Positions 7,710-19,700 of a DNA stretch of 20,418 nucleotides are shown piece after piece (the stretch's first letter is position 1; every line of letters begins with the position of its first letter). This DNA comes from CAIOZW01 sp049317725 (lineage in GTDB: Bacteria; Acidobacteriota; Blastocatellia; RBC074). The translations under genes and the position numbers were made by a program. Below the pieces are notes generated by a model. The model searched no databases, had not been told where the DNA came from, and saw only the letters and a list, made by a program, of their open reading frames with translations. The stretch covers positions 1 through 20,418 of the forward strand of contig JBMOHS010000061.1 in NCBI GenBank assembly GCA_049317725.1, written 5' to 3'.

Positions 7710-8759
7710 TCAATACTGACAGAGTGGGCTGTGGACGGGCGCGCGAACGACCGTCTTGAAGGTCGCCGGATCGGTATGGCACTCGGCACAGATCGGTGCG
7801 CGGAGAAGACGCCGATGGCGCAGCGTCGAGCCCTTGTGGACTTGATGGCAACTGAGACAGGTCGTCGTCTGCCCATCGCGGACGACGTCGCGGACATTGC
7901 GCCAGACGTGCCGATCCGCGGGGTTGAGCGCCGGGTCTTCCGCCCGCGCGAAGTCTGCCGCCAAGTCGAGAAAGAGGTTATCCCCGGCGATGAAGTTGTT
8001 GGGATAGGGGAGACCCGTCGAGCGGGAGACGGCGCCACGAAGGTGGCACTGCGCGCAGAGCGACGTGACGACCCGTGGGTCCTCGCGCCGTCCCTGGGAG
8101 GAGAGGAGCATCAGCGACTTGTCACGGGTGTGGTCGATATTGACGTTGCCGTGACAGCTGTAGCAGTCGATGCTGAAAGCGGAGAAGGTCTGCGTCTTGG
8201 GGTCGACCGCCGTCGCGTGGCAGCCGGCACAACTGGCAGCAAAGAGCTGGCGGTCCCAGGTGGCCTTCGCCGTGCTCCCTGGGGGAGGCGCCGCGGGAGA
8301 GGGATCCGCCGACAACGGTCTCGAGAAGACGGCGAAACGACCATAGCCATCCCGCTTGAGGAGGCGGAGAATCGTTCGCGCCCCGAGTACAAACTCGACC
8401 TCGCCGGCCACCCCGCGCGGCGACGGGTCCGCAGCGAGGAGAGGCTCGATCTCGGGAGCGGCCTCCCGGTAGCGAACAGTGCGGGCATGCCGGTCCTTGG
8501 CCCAGCCAGCCCCGATCTCGTTGCGATGGCAGAAGAGACACTCGTCGCCTTGGATGTAGTCGGGGGGGGACTGCCCAGCGTGGCTCTCCCCCCAGGCAGA
8601 CGGTGACTGTGGATCGCGGTTGGTCGTCGCAGGCGGATCCTGCGGCAGGATCCCGTTCTCCTGGAAAGATCGGCCCGCCGCCCGATCGACGATCAACCCG
8701 CCACAGGTCAGGAGGACCAGCCCCATCAGCGCCCAGGTTCTGACAGCCCGCTTCGTCAC
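7710..8759 (-). CDS. Exported hexaheme c-type cytochrome
   Basis: This is a 349-aa secreted or membrane-anchored electron carrier. Six CXXCH heme c sites are visible: C74-H78 (CLFCH), C177-H181 (CAGCH), C199-H203 (CYSCH), C235-H239 (CAQCH), C301-H305 (CLSCH) and C324-H328 (CAECH). The layout, with isolated early heme and paired later hemes plus several distal histidines, recalls cytochrome c554/doubled-CXXCH proteins. The N-terminus (TKRAVRTWALMGLVLLTCGG) is a signal peptide or anchor. The start is GTG at 8759 with GGGAGG about five bases upstream. It follows the beta-barrel-like protein gene by only 21 bp, so the two are almost certainly co-transcribed and may act together. The partner and direction of electron flow are not visible. 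Confidence 0.92.
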   Translation of the reverse strand: MTKRAVRTWALMGLVLLTCGGLIVDRAAGRSFQENGILPQDPPATTNRDPQSPSAWGESHAGQSPPDYIQGDECLFCHRNEIGAGWAKDRHARTVRYREAAPEIEPLLAADPSPRGVAGEVEFVLGARTILRLLKRDGYGRFAVFSRPLSADPSPAAPPPGSTAKATWDRQLFAASCAGCHATAVDPKTQTFSAFSIDCYSCHGNVNIDHTRDKSLMLLSSQGRREDPRVVTSLCAQCHLRGAVSRSTGLPYPNNFIAGDNLFLDLAADFARAEDPALNPADRHVWRNVRDVVRDGQTTTCLSCHQVHKGSTLRHRRLLRAPICAECHTDPATFKTVVRAPVHSPLCQY

Positions 8760-8780
8760 GAGACCTCCCTTCGCGTCCTC

Positions 8781-9773
8781 TCAGCGGGCCCCAAGCCTCG
8801 TGTAGAGGGCGCTGCCGAGCCGAAAGAAGGGGCCGCCATTCTCCGAGAGCTCCTCGACGACGGTAAACGAGTGGGCCGAGACGATCGTCACCGTTCGGCG
8901 CAACTGCAACTTCTGGCCTCCCACCTCAAGGGGATCGACCGAGAAGCGGATCGAGATCGGGCTGCTCCAATCGCCGCGGCTCTGCAGGATCTTGCCATTG
9001 GCCAAGGTCTCCCGCAGAGTGAAGGCTTGGAACGTCTCATTAAATGAGAAGACGGCCGATTCGCGGTAAGCACCAACGTCGGTCTTCCCCTCGATCGAGA
9101 CGTCGAGAGTCCGCTCATCGCGTTTGACCATGGTCGTCACCCCTTGCCGCGGAGCGGGTCCGAGCCCACTCTCCCGCCCGAGGTACTTGAAGGACCACTG
9201 CCCGGCAAAGTAGTCCGGCGACTGCTTCTGCTGAGGCTGCTCGCTCGCCGGGCGCCCGGCGGCCCCCCCTGCCCTTCCCGCCCCTCCATTGGCCACCGCT
9301 CCAGGGGTGACGAGTGGGGCCTCCGTATCCTGGCTGACCCGGCGCAACTCGATATCGAAGCTGATCGACTGGCCGCCGAAGTCGAGCGCTCCCTGCCCCT
9401 TCATCGCCTCACCGGCCAACTTGAAGGTGTAGGCGACGGCGAGGGTCGCCTGCGGAGTCTCCAGCTCGGCGTTGGCCGTAATGGTCTCCCCTTCGACCTT
9501 GACATTCCTGAGAACGACCTCGGTCCCGGGGCGCAGTCCCAGCGTCTTGCCCCCGTACCCTTCCCCGTTGCGGACGAAGACTGCCGCGGTTGGGCGCTCC
9601 CCTTGGATCGAGACGATCTTCCCCTCCCAGCGACCGACCAGCGGATCGGTCTGTCCGAGCCCAACGACTCCCAACCAGCCGGCCAGGACCAGCGCCGCCA
9701 TCAGACGGGTGCAACTCCAAACGATTCCGGCCCGACGACCCTTCCCACATCCTTGCGTTGCTTGACGCCTCAT
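8781..9773 (-). CDS. Secreted two-domain hypothetical protein (lipocalin/DUF1579-like)
   Basis: This is a 330-aa exported protein of unknown function. A long basic N-region is followed by the hydrophobic core LMAALVLAGWLGVVGLG, with likely cleavage near residue 41. Two beta-strand-rich halves follow. The first (about 43-148, opening DPLVGRWEGKIV) and the second (about 187-330, opening DYFAGQWSFKYLG) both start with a G-x-W motif typical of small beta-barrels such as lipocalin-like or DUF1579-like domains. They are separated by a Gly/Ala/Gln linker (about 160-186). The family assignment is a fold-level impression only. The ATG at 9773 has GGGAGGG nine bases upstream; Met25 is an alternative start. 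It sits 81 bp after the VOC gene and 21 bp before the hexaheme cytochrome gene, suggesting a shared transcript and periplasmic location. Confidence 0.8.
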   Translation of the reverse strand: MRRQATQGCGKGRRAGIVWSCTRLMAALVLAGWLGVVGLGQTDPLVGRWEGKIVSIQGERPTAAVFVRNGEGYGGKTLGLRPGTEVVLRNVKVEGETITANAELETPQATLAVAYTFKLAGEAMKGQGALDFGGQSISFDIELRRVSQDTEAPLVTPGAVANGGAGRAGGAAGRPASEQPQQKQSPDYFAGQWSFKYLGRESGLGPAPRQGVTTMVKRDERTLDVSIEGKTDVGAYRESAVFSFNETFQAFTLRETLANGKILQSRGDWSSPISIRFSVDPLEVGGQKLQLRRTVTIVSAHSFTVVEELSENGGPFFRLGSALYTRLGAR

Positions 9774-9854
9774 CTGTCATCCCTCCCACACTGCATTCAA
9801 CGAACACTAACGACTGACTGACGATTAGGGACCCAAGACTCCCCTCTCCATTTT

Positions 9855-10799
9855 TCAATTTCCTTCCTTCGGCAACCCCTCGATCAATTCGATCCGCACC
9901 CGGTCTGGGCCTTCGACGAAGGCGTGGCGCAGGGAAGTTCCGGGGATGGCCTGCGCCTCCCGGGTGATCTTGACCCCCGCCTCCCGCAGCCGGGAAAGCT
10001 CTGCGGAGAGATTGTCGACGCGAAATCCAAGATGGTCGATGACGCGCCCTTCCGTCGAGTCGACCACGGTCTTTCCCTTCCAGTGGTCCGCATAGGCCTT
10101 CCGGGCATACGCCAGCGGAAAGACGATCAGGTTGACCTCGCCGAGCGCCAAGCTGACACTCGGGCCAATCTGGAAGCCGCGATAGAACCGGGGCTCAGGT
10201 GAGGGAGTGCGCCCACGACGCCGCACGCCAAGGTGGCGCTCATACCAGGCCCCGGCGGCCAGCGGATCTTCGCTGAAGAGGTGCAGGTGGCCGAAACGCC
10301 GACTGACGGCCGTGTTCAGCTCGATCAAGGCCCGGTCGGGCGTCTCGACATAGGCGTAATAGAAGCTGCCAGGACGGGCATTGGGGTTTCCCCCGATGTC
10401 GCTGATGTCGGTCAAGGGCTCGAAGAAGCGGGTTCCCAGTGCCTTCTGCCGCTCGACCTCCGCCGGCATGTCGGGTGCCCCCCAGCCGATGTGCCAGATC
10501 CCCGAGGTCAGTTGCCAGGGGGGCGGGGAGCCGACTTTCCGAAACAAAAGCCACGTCCGATGGCCCCGAATCCCCTCGTCAAGCCCCGCCGGGTGATCCC
10601 GCTCCGCCTCGAAGCGGGCCAAGTGGTAATCGATCGCCGCCTTTGGATCGGGACTGTTGAGGTGGATATGGTGGAAAGAGATGCCCGTCCCCGGAGAAGG
10701 GGGATCCTGCCCCCTCGCCGAGCCGATCGTCCCCACCATCCCCGTCAGGGCTCCCACGACGAGCGCGATGCCCACTGTCCACTTGCCGATCTTGCCCAT
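9855..10799 (-). CDS. Exported two-domain VOC (glyoxalase/dioxygenase-fold) protein
   Basis: This is a 314-aa protein with a signal peptide (GKIGKWTVGIALVVGALTGMVGTIGSARG) followed by two vicinal-oxygen-chelate modules. Candidate metal ligands are His44/His46, His103 and Glu160 in the first, and His171/His173, His256 and Glu304 in the second; both modules thus keep a 2-His-1-Glu set. Family members include glyoxalase I and extradiol ring-cleavage dioxygenases, most of them cytoplasmic, so export is noteworthy. ATG at 10799 has GGGAGGAG seven bases upstream and is preferred over an in-frame GTG ten codons earlier. The neighbours are an exported amidohydrolase upstream and an exported beta-barrel-like protein plus multiheme cytochrome downstream. 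The substrate is unknown. Confidence 0.87.
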   Translation of the reverse strand: MGKIGKWTVGIALVVGALTGMVGTIGSARGQDPPSPGTGISFHHIHLNSPDPKAAIDYHLARFEAERDHPAGLDEGIRGHRTWLLFRKVGSPPPWQLTSGIWHIGWGAPDMPAEVERQKALGTRFFEPLTDISDIGGNPNARPGSFYYAYVETPDRALIELNTAVSRRFGHLHLFSEDPLAAGAWYERHLGVRRRGRTPSPEPRFYRGFQIGPSVSLALGEVNLIVFPLAYARKAYADHWKGKTVVDSTEGRVIDHLGFRVDNLSAELSRLREAGVKITREAQAIPGTSLRHAFVEGPDRVRIELIEGLPKEGN

Positions 10800-10920
10800 C
10801 GCGCTACTCCTCCCATCGACCTTGGTCACCGTGCGAGCGCTAGTGCCCCCCAGTTTGAATGCCCCCCGATCGCCGGCTCCAGTGCGCCGCCTTGTTCGCT
10901 CTCATCAGATTCGCACAGAG

Positions 10921-10987
10921 TCGCGGAGCCTCGGAGAGGAACTCCCTTTTCCAAACCTCGTTCCCGTGCTTCTCCGTGGCTCCGTGA
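10921..10987. repeat. Imperfect inverted repeat between amidohydrolase and VOC genes
   Basis: The arm TCGCGGAGCCTCGGAGA (10921-10937) pairs with TCTCCGTGGCTCCGTGA (10971-10987) at 15 of 17 positions, with a 33-base loop. The wording (CACAGAG..CGGAG..CTCCGTG) matches a widespread type of decayed intergenic repeat with a 9-base rhythm. The surrounding gap (10800-11094) holds no other gene-like signal. Confidence 0.5.
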
Positions 10988-11094
10988 GAGTACCTGTCTG
11001 GGGCAGAACCTTGAACCAAAATCGGGAGTCTGCACCGGCCTCCTGCCGCGAACGGCGTCCGCCGACGAGACTCCCGATGCCTTCCCGACCTCGC

Positions 11095-12627
<1,533 letters not shown>

Positions 12628-12644
12628 GGTTGAGTATCCTCCTC

Positions 12645-12706
12645 TGGATAATCTCTGGATAATCTCTGGCGTTGGATCGTCTCGGGATCGTCTCTGGATT
12701 GGTCTT
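12645..12706. repeat. 11-bp tandem repeat array in amidohydrolase leader
   Basis: On the plus strand, TGGATAATCTC occurs twice back to back (12645-12655, 12656-12666). A 6-bp TGGCGT break follows, then TGGATCGTCTC (12673-12683), GGGATCGTCTC (12684-12694) and a degenerate TGGATTGGTCTT (12695-12706). On the gene strand the unit reads GAGANNATCCA. It ends about 17 bp before the start codon at 12627, next to the ribosome site. The period is close to one DNA helical turn, as for stacked protein-binding sites, but no regulator is identified. Confidence 0.7.
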
Positions 12707-12784
12707 GGATGCTATGTCGTCAAGAGAGAGAAAGGGGCTCCTCATGCATCGGATCAGGGAGATGAGAGCGGGACTCCCTTGACA

Positions 12785-12863
12785 GTAACTACTCACGGTG
12801 AGGAAGAGATGATTGCTTGTTGGCCCAGCCCACTTCCCGACCTTCTTTGCTGTGAGTAATTCC
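12785..12863. mobile_element. Second MITE-like element, flanked by 9-bp direct repeat
   Basis: The left end (12785-12816) is identical at 31 of 32 bases to the reverse complement of the right end of the element at 4000-4148. The right end GTGAGTAATTCC (12852-12863) matches the inverted terminus at 10 of 12. The element is flanked by CCCTTGACA on both sides (12776-12784 and 12863-12871, the last sharing one base with the element end), a likely target-site duplication. At 79 bp it is about half the size of the other copy, with no coding capacity. The rest of the 350-bp gap 12628-12977 holds the 11-bp array and no further gene. Confidence 0.65.
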
Positions 12864-12977
12864 CCTTGACAATGGCTCGGCCGGATCGGGGGAGAAGATC
12901 TCTTCCCTTTCGATCTCGGCACCGGTCCCGAACCACCTGGACACAGCCGTGCCAGAGTGGTTCGGGCTCGGGACAGG

Positions 12978-14333
<1,356 letters not shown>

Positions 14334-15299
14334 CGAATCTTCTCCTCCCTTTCTTCTCCCCAGACCACCTTGCCAGAGCGGTGATCCCAAGGAGAGGTCC
14401 GAAACCCAGTCCATTTCCGACCAGCGCCTTTTGACGCACACTGGCCCTTCCATTCTTTGGAAAAGACATCTCTTGTGGACCCCTCGTGAAGTCCTTTCGT
14501 GTAGACGTCTTTCGACAATCATCATCTCTTCCGGTCTGACCGGACGTATGGGTCAAACACCCGCTGAGGCTGCCCAAAGATCACGTTCCCAACCAAATCA
14601 GATAAAAGAGAATGACGTCAACAAATGAAAGGGATCCCGGTCTTCAGCCTTGATGATGTTATCTTGCTGGATGGCAGAAGAATATTCAGTTCTGCGCCAA
14701 GAGAGGAAGTTCCCGGCGATGGTGCGGGGGAGTGCCGATGGCCCGACACCCACTGGCTCGCGTCTCCGGATCAGCCAGATCCAGTGGAGCACAATCGTTG
14801 AGACATTGACACACTCCAGCCAGTTACAACAAATAACCGGGCTGTTGTCTGTCGCGCCTTTCCTTGGCCAACGAGCTCTATCTTGCTCTACCCTGCTCTG
14901 CCTTGGCCAAGTCAGGGTATCATATCAGCCCAACTTGGCCTTGCAAAGACAACCTTGACACGGGCTCAGAAAATTGGTCAAGGCGGGCTGGTGGTGTCTC
15001 AATGGCAGTTGGGCCTGCTCCCCTGACGCGATCTTCTGGCCTGCATTTGGTCAGCCATCCACGCCGACAGATCGAGGATCCTCAGCATACGTCGGCAGTG
15101 ATCCTTGGCGGCCCCGGTCAGACTCTACCTTCAGCGTCACCAGAATCGGTGCTGTCAACCCGACTGTCAGGTAAATAGACGAGTCCTGCTCCGAAGGAGC
15201 CCGCTCACCCGTTTTGATTGTCCACGCTGGCGGATGGGCCTCTCAACAGGTATCGCGGTTGAACTTCGTGTTCTTTGGGGGAGGGACAATGACGGGTCC
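14334..15299. other. Long intergenic region without a convincing gene
   Basis: This 966-bp stretch separates the stop of the DUF1501 gene from the start of the cytochrome-copper gene. Open frames of 60-100 codons exist on both strands (for example near 14598-14792 and 14650-14958). None has a ribosome site together with recognisable protein character. CCTTGGCCAA occurs twice, about 47 bp apart, near 14866 and 14913. A small GCTCC-GAA-GGAGC hairpin lies near 15190, without a U-tract. It is AT-richer than its neighbours around 14560-14700. It may hold a decayed gene or regulatory leader, but I can name neither. Confidence 0.5.
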
Positions 15300-16727
15300 T
15301 CACGCCAATATCCCCTCGACAACATGACCGCCAACATTGGTCAAACGAGCATCGATCCCTTGGAACTTGACGGTGAGGCGAAGGTGGTTGATGCCGAGCA
15401 GGTGGAGCATCGTCGCGTGCAGGTCGTTGACACTAACCGGGTTCTCGACGGCGGCATAGCCAAGCTCATCGGTGGCCCCCCAGGTGATCCCCGGCTTGAT
15501 GCCGCCGCCAGCAAGGAGATACGAAAAGGCCTTGATGTGGTGATCGCGGCCGTTGCCGCTCTGGGACATCGGGGTACGACCGAACTCACCGCCCCAGACA
15601 ACGAGGGTATCGTCGAGCATGCCGCGCTGCTTGAGGTCCTGAATCAGCGCAGCGCTGGCGCGATCGACCTCCTCGACCTTGAGCGGAATGTTGGCAGGGA
15701 TGTTGTTGTGGTGGTCCCAATCGCGATGGTAGAGCTGGATGAAGCGCACGCCGCGCTCCGCGAGGCGGCGCGCCAGCAGGCAGTTCGAGGCAAAGGAACC
15801 GTCCCCGGGCCGCGCCCCGTACAAGTCAAGAACTGACTGGGGCTCGCGGCTCATCTCGGTCAGTTCCGGCACAGAGGACTGCATGCGGAAGGCCATCTCG
15901 TATTGGGAGATGCGGGTCAAGATCTCCGGATCGAGGGTCGCGTCATACTGGAGGCGGTTGAGACGGTTGATCGCCCCGATGGTCGCGGCTTGGGTCTTGG
16001 CCCCGAGCCCGTCGGGGTTGTTGATGTAGAGAACAGGATCGCCGACCGAGTTGAGCTTGACGCCCTGGAAGCGGCTTGGGAGAAAACCGGCCGACCATTG
16101 GCGATTGGCGATCGGCTGGTTCTGGCCGCCGCGCCCCTGCGACATGAGGACGACAAAGCCGGGCAGGTTGTCGGTCTCCGCCCCAAGCCCGTAGAGCAGC
16201 CAGGAGCCCATGCTTGGACGGCCAGTAATGATCGACCCCGTGTTGAGGAGCTGGTGCGCCGGATCATGGTTGATCTGCTCGCCCCACATCGAGCGGATGA
16301 TGCAGAGATCGTCGGCGACGCCGCCGAGGTGGGTGAACTGCTCCATGATCTCCTGCCCAGACTGGCCAAACCGCTTGAACTTGAACTGCGGGCCATAACA
16401 GATCAGCTTCTGCCCCTGGAGCTGGGCGATCTGCTGCCCACGGGTGAACGATTCGGGCATGGGTTTGCCGTGCATGGCGGCGAGGGCCGGCTTGTAGTCG
16501 AAGGTCTCGAACTGCGATGGGCCACCGGCTTGGTAGAGGAAGATGACCCGTTTGGCCTTGGCCGCGTGGTGGAGCGGATGGACCACGCCGCGCCAGCGCT
16601 CTGGGTCCGGCGTGGCCCCGGCCTCCCGGCCGAGCAGGGAGCTGAGCGCGATCGAGCCGAGCCCGCCGAGAAACGTCCGTCGCGAGACGGCTTGTGTCAA
16701 CGGATCGATTGGGTTACGCATCGTCAT
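15300..16727 (-). CDS. Tat-exported DUF1501 protein
   Basis: This is a 475-aa DUF1501 family protein, with a fold related to alkaline phosphatase/sulfatase enzymes but no proven activity. It starts MTMRNPIDPL and has a Tat motif SRRTFLGGLGSIAL (Arg16-Arg17). Characteristic segments follow in order: FLYQAGGPSQFETFDYKP, SQGRGGQNQP, LYHRDWDHHNNI, VVWGGEFGRTPM, GRDHHIKAFSYLLAGGGI and VNDLHATMLHLLGI. These are the diagnostic blocks of the family. The start at 16727 is chosen because it precedes the Tat signal; the ribosome site is only a GA-rich tract. The stop of the DUF1549/DUF1553 gene is 56 bp upstream, and this pairing is the typical arrangement in Planctomycetota, Verrucomicrobiota and Acidobacteriota. 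The two products are thought to work together outside the cytoplasm, in an undetermined role. Confidence 0.95.
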   Translation of the reverse strand: MTMRNPIDPLTQAVSRRTFLGGLGSIALSSLLGREAGATPDPERWRGVVHPLHHAAKAKRVIFLYQAGGPSQFETFDYKPALAAMHGKPMPESFTRGQQIAQLQGQKLICYGPQFKFKRFGQSGQEIMEQFTHLGGVADDLCIIRSMWGEQINHDPAHQLLNTGSIITGRPSMGSWLLYGLGAETDNLPGFVVLMSQGRGGQNQPIANRQWSAGFLPSRFQGVKLNSVGDPVLYINNPDGLGAKTQAATIGAINRLNRLQYDATLDPEILTRISQYEMAFRMQSSVPELTEMSREPQSVLDLYGARPGDGSFASNCLLARRLAERGVRFIQLYHRDWDHHNNIPANIPLKVEEVDRASAALIQDLKQRGMLDDTLVVWGGEFGRTPMSQSGNGRDHHIKAFSYLLAGGGIKPGITWGATDELGYAAVENPVSVNDLHATMLHLLGINHLRLTVKFQGIDARLTNVGGHVVEGILA

Positions 16728-16783
16728 TGCAGTCTGCTCTCTCTCTGAGGAGGTACCAAGCCTCCCCCTTCGTCGCGTCCGCC

Positions 16784-19700
16784 TCAGTTGCGGGTGATCG
16801 TCTCGTGAAGGTTGAGGATGGCCCGGGTGACCGCGGTCATCGCCGCGAGTCTGACCGGGGGGAGTCCACGCCCGGCCGGCGCCTCGCCAATCGCCCGCAG
16901 CCGCGCTGCCCCAGCCGGATCGGCGAGAAAGGCCGCGCGGCTCTCCCGGTGCAGCTCGGAGAGGATGGCGGTCTCCTCCGCCGTCGGAGGTCGCCCCGTC
17001 GCCGTGGCAAAGGCCCACCGGATCTGCTCACGCGGGGTGAGCCCACCCTCGCGCAGCGCCCGCGCCGCGAAGGCCCGGGCCGATTCGACAAAGATCGGAT
17101 CGTTGAGCAGGACCAGCGCCTGGAGCGGCGTGTTCGAATTGACCCGGTTGACGGTGCACTCCTCGCGCGAAGGAGCGTCGAAGGTCGAGAGTGACGGATG
17201 GAGAAAAGTCCGCTGCCAATGGACGTAGAGCCCCCGCCGGTAGAGGTCCTCCCCCCGATCGGCCGAATAGTCGCGCTGCGGGAAGTTGAGCGCGGCCAGG
17301 TAACGCTCCGGCTGGACGGGCTTGATCGAGGGGCCACCGAGCCGCTCGACGAGCAACCCGGAGACGCTCAGCGCGATGTCGCGCACGATCTCGGCATCGA
17401 CCCGCAAGCGGTTCTGCCGCGAGAGCAGCCGGTTGTCCGGATCCCGCTCATCGGGCGGAGAGAGCGCCGATTGACGGTAGGTGTGGCTCAAAACGATCGT
17501 CCGGATCAGATGGCGCACATCCCACGAGTGGGATGCCCCATCGAGCGATGGCTCCATGAACTCCGCCGCCAACCAGTCGAGCAGCTCGGGATGGGTCGGC
17601 CACTCCCCCTGCGAACCTAGATCGTCGAGGGTCTTCGAGAGTCCGACCCCGAAGAATTGGCGCCACATCCGGTTGGCAAAGACCCGCGCCGTCAGCGGAT
17701 TTTCCCGCGCAACAAGCCAGTTGGCCAGATCCATCCGCGTCGCCCGTCGCCCGTCGACCGGCAAGCGGCCGAAGGTGACCGGAATGGCCGGGGTGACGAC
17801 CTCCCCGCTCTCATCGAGGAAGTTGCCGCGCGGCAGGATCTTCGTCTCGACCGGCGGGACGGCCTCGGTGTAGACCACTTGCGGAATCTGCGAAGTGAGC
17901 CTGTCGAGTTCGGCTTCAAGCCGGGCCAGCCGGATGACCTCCGGCTCGAAGGCGGGATCGCTCCACGCGAGGTGGTCGAGCAGGCTCTCGCGCTGCGCGC
18001 GGGTCCGCTCGGCTGGCGCGAGGTCGAGGATTCGTGCCAAGCCAGACGGGAGCCCCCGGAGTGGCTTCGCCATCTTCGCTTGAACGTCGGGCCACGCATG
18101 GGTCGCACTGGCGAGGGCGATCCGGAAGCGGCCAATCGTTGCTCGGCGCAGCGGCGAGTCTTGGCGCAGCCGTACCTCGACGATCGTCTCTCCATCGGCC
18201 TTGAGCGGAGTCGCCAAGCGGAGCGCGAGGAAGGCCCCCCGGCCCCCCTCCCAAGATGATCCCCAGCCGGTCGCGCGATCCTGGTCGATCGCATTCATCG
18301 GGTGGTTCTCTGGCCACTCCCCGGCCCGGTCGCTGGTCGCCAAGGTGAAGGTCAGCGGTCGGGGCCCTGGCGCGGCCACCCCCGCCTCGACCTCGCTGAC
18401 GACGAACCGGTCGGCCCCGCGGGCGATTCGGTTGGCTGGAAGACTCTCGTCCTGGGCCACCTCGATCCCCAACGCCGTCCAAGTCCCAGCCGCTGGGCGG
18501 AACCGCACCGTGTAAGTCGAGTTCTCCGGGTTTGGCCCCTCAACCACGATCAGCCCATCCCCGTCGATCTCCTTCGTCACCAGATTGCCGTCGAGGTACT
18601 CAGTCACCGTCAGCCGCCGGTCGTTGTAGATCGTCGCCCGCGCCCCACCCGTCGCCGTTGCGCTTACTGGCCGCTGAAACAGCCACTCAAACCGGCCAGC
18701 CCGGTAATCCTCGCGCAGGCGGCTCTCCCGCTCCCCTAGATCGGGCAAGGCCTCCACCGCGCGGCGCAGGGCTGCCCGTTGCTCCTCCAAGCGCTTGGTC
18801 AAGGCCACGTGGCCCTCCCGCTGCGCCGGCGTCGGCAGCGTCATCCGGCTTCCCCAAGCCTCCTTCCCCCGGCTCGCCACCAGTCCTGTCTCCTTGATGT
18901 CGGCAAAAAAGGCCTTCATCGAGTAGAAGTCCTTGGCGAGGTAGGGGTCAAACTTGTGGTCATGGCACTCCGCACAGCCCATCGTCGCGCCCATCCAGAC
19001 GATGCTCGTCGTCCGCACCCGGTCGGCTGCATACTTGGCCAGGTACTCGGCCGGCTGCAACCCGCCTTCCGACGACATCCGGGTGAGGCGATTGTACGCC
19101 GACGCAACCTTCTGCTCCTCGGTCGCCTCTGGGATCAGATCTCCCGCCAACTGCTCCCTGGTAAACCGGTCGAAGGGCACATTGTTCCGGAACGCCCGCA
19201 GCACATAGTCGCGATACGGCCACGCCGGAAAGGCATTGTCCCCGTGAAATCCAGCCGTGTCGGCATAGCGCACCGCGTCCATCCAGTGCATCGCCTGCTT
19301 CTCGGCGTACCTCGGAGAGGCCAGCAGACGGTCGACCAACCGGGCATAGGCGTCCGGTGCCGGATCATCGACAAAGGCCGCGATCTCTGCCTGGGTCGGC
19401 GGAATCCCGGTCAGATCCAGCATGACTCGCCGGATCAAGGTCCTCCGGTCGGCCTCCGGTGCCGGGGCCAGGCCCGCCTCAGCCAGCCGCCGCTGGACGA
19501 AGCGGTCGATCGGATTGTTGACCCGTGTCCCACCCGCAGGAACCGCTGGCCGGGTGACAGCCTGGTAGGCCCAGTGCCCCTCATAGGCGGCTCCCTCGGC
19601 AATCCAGCGCTTGATCAGCTCCTTCTGCTGCACAGTCAGCGACTTGTGCGCCTCTTCCGGCGGCATGACCTCCGCCGGCTCGGTCGAGAAGATGCGCCGC

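Noticed and set aside
12776..12871. TTGACA hexamers that look like -35 boxes on the plus strand
   Set aside because: They belong to the 9-bp flanking duplication of the inverted-repeat element, have no -10 partner and point at the 3' end of an antisense gene.
14598..14958. Possible transposase remnant or small genes in the 14.6-15.0 kb region
   Set aside because: Open frames on both strands have no recognisable motif and no ribosome site; I could not support a pseudogene call.
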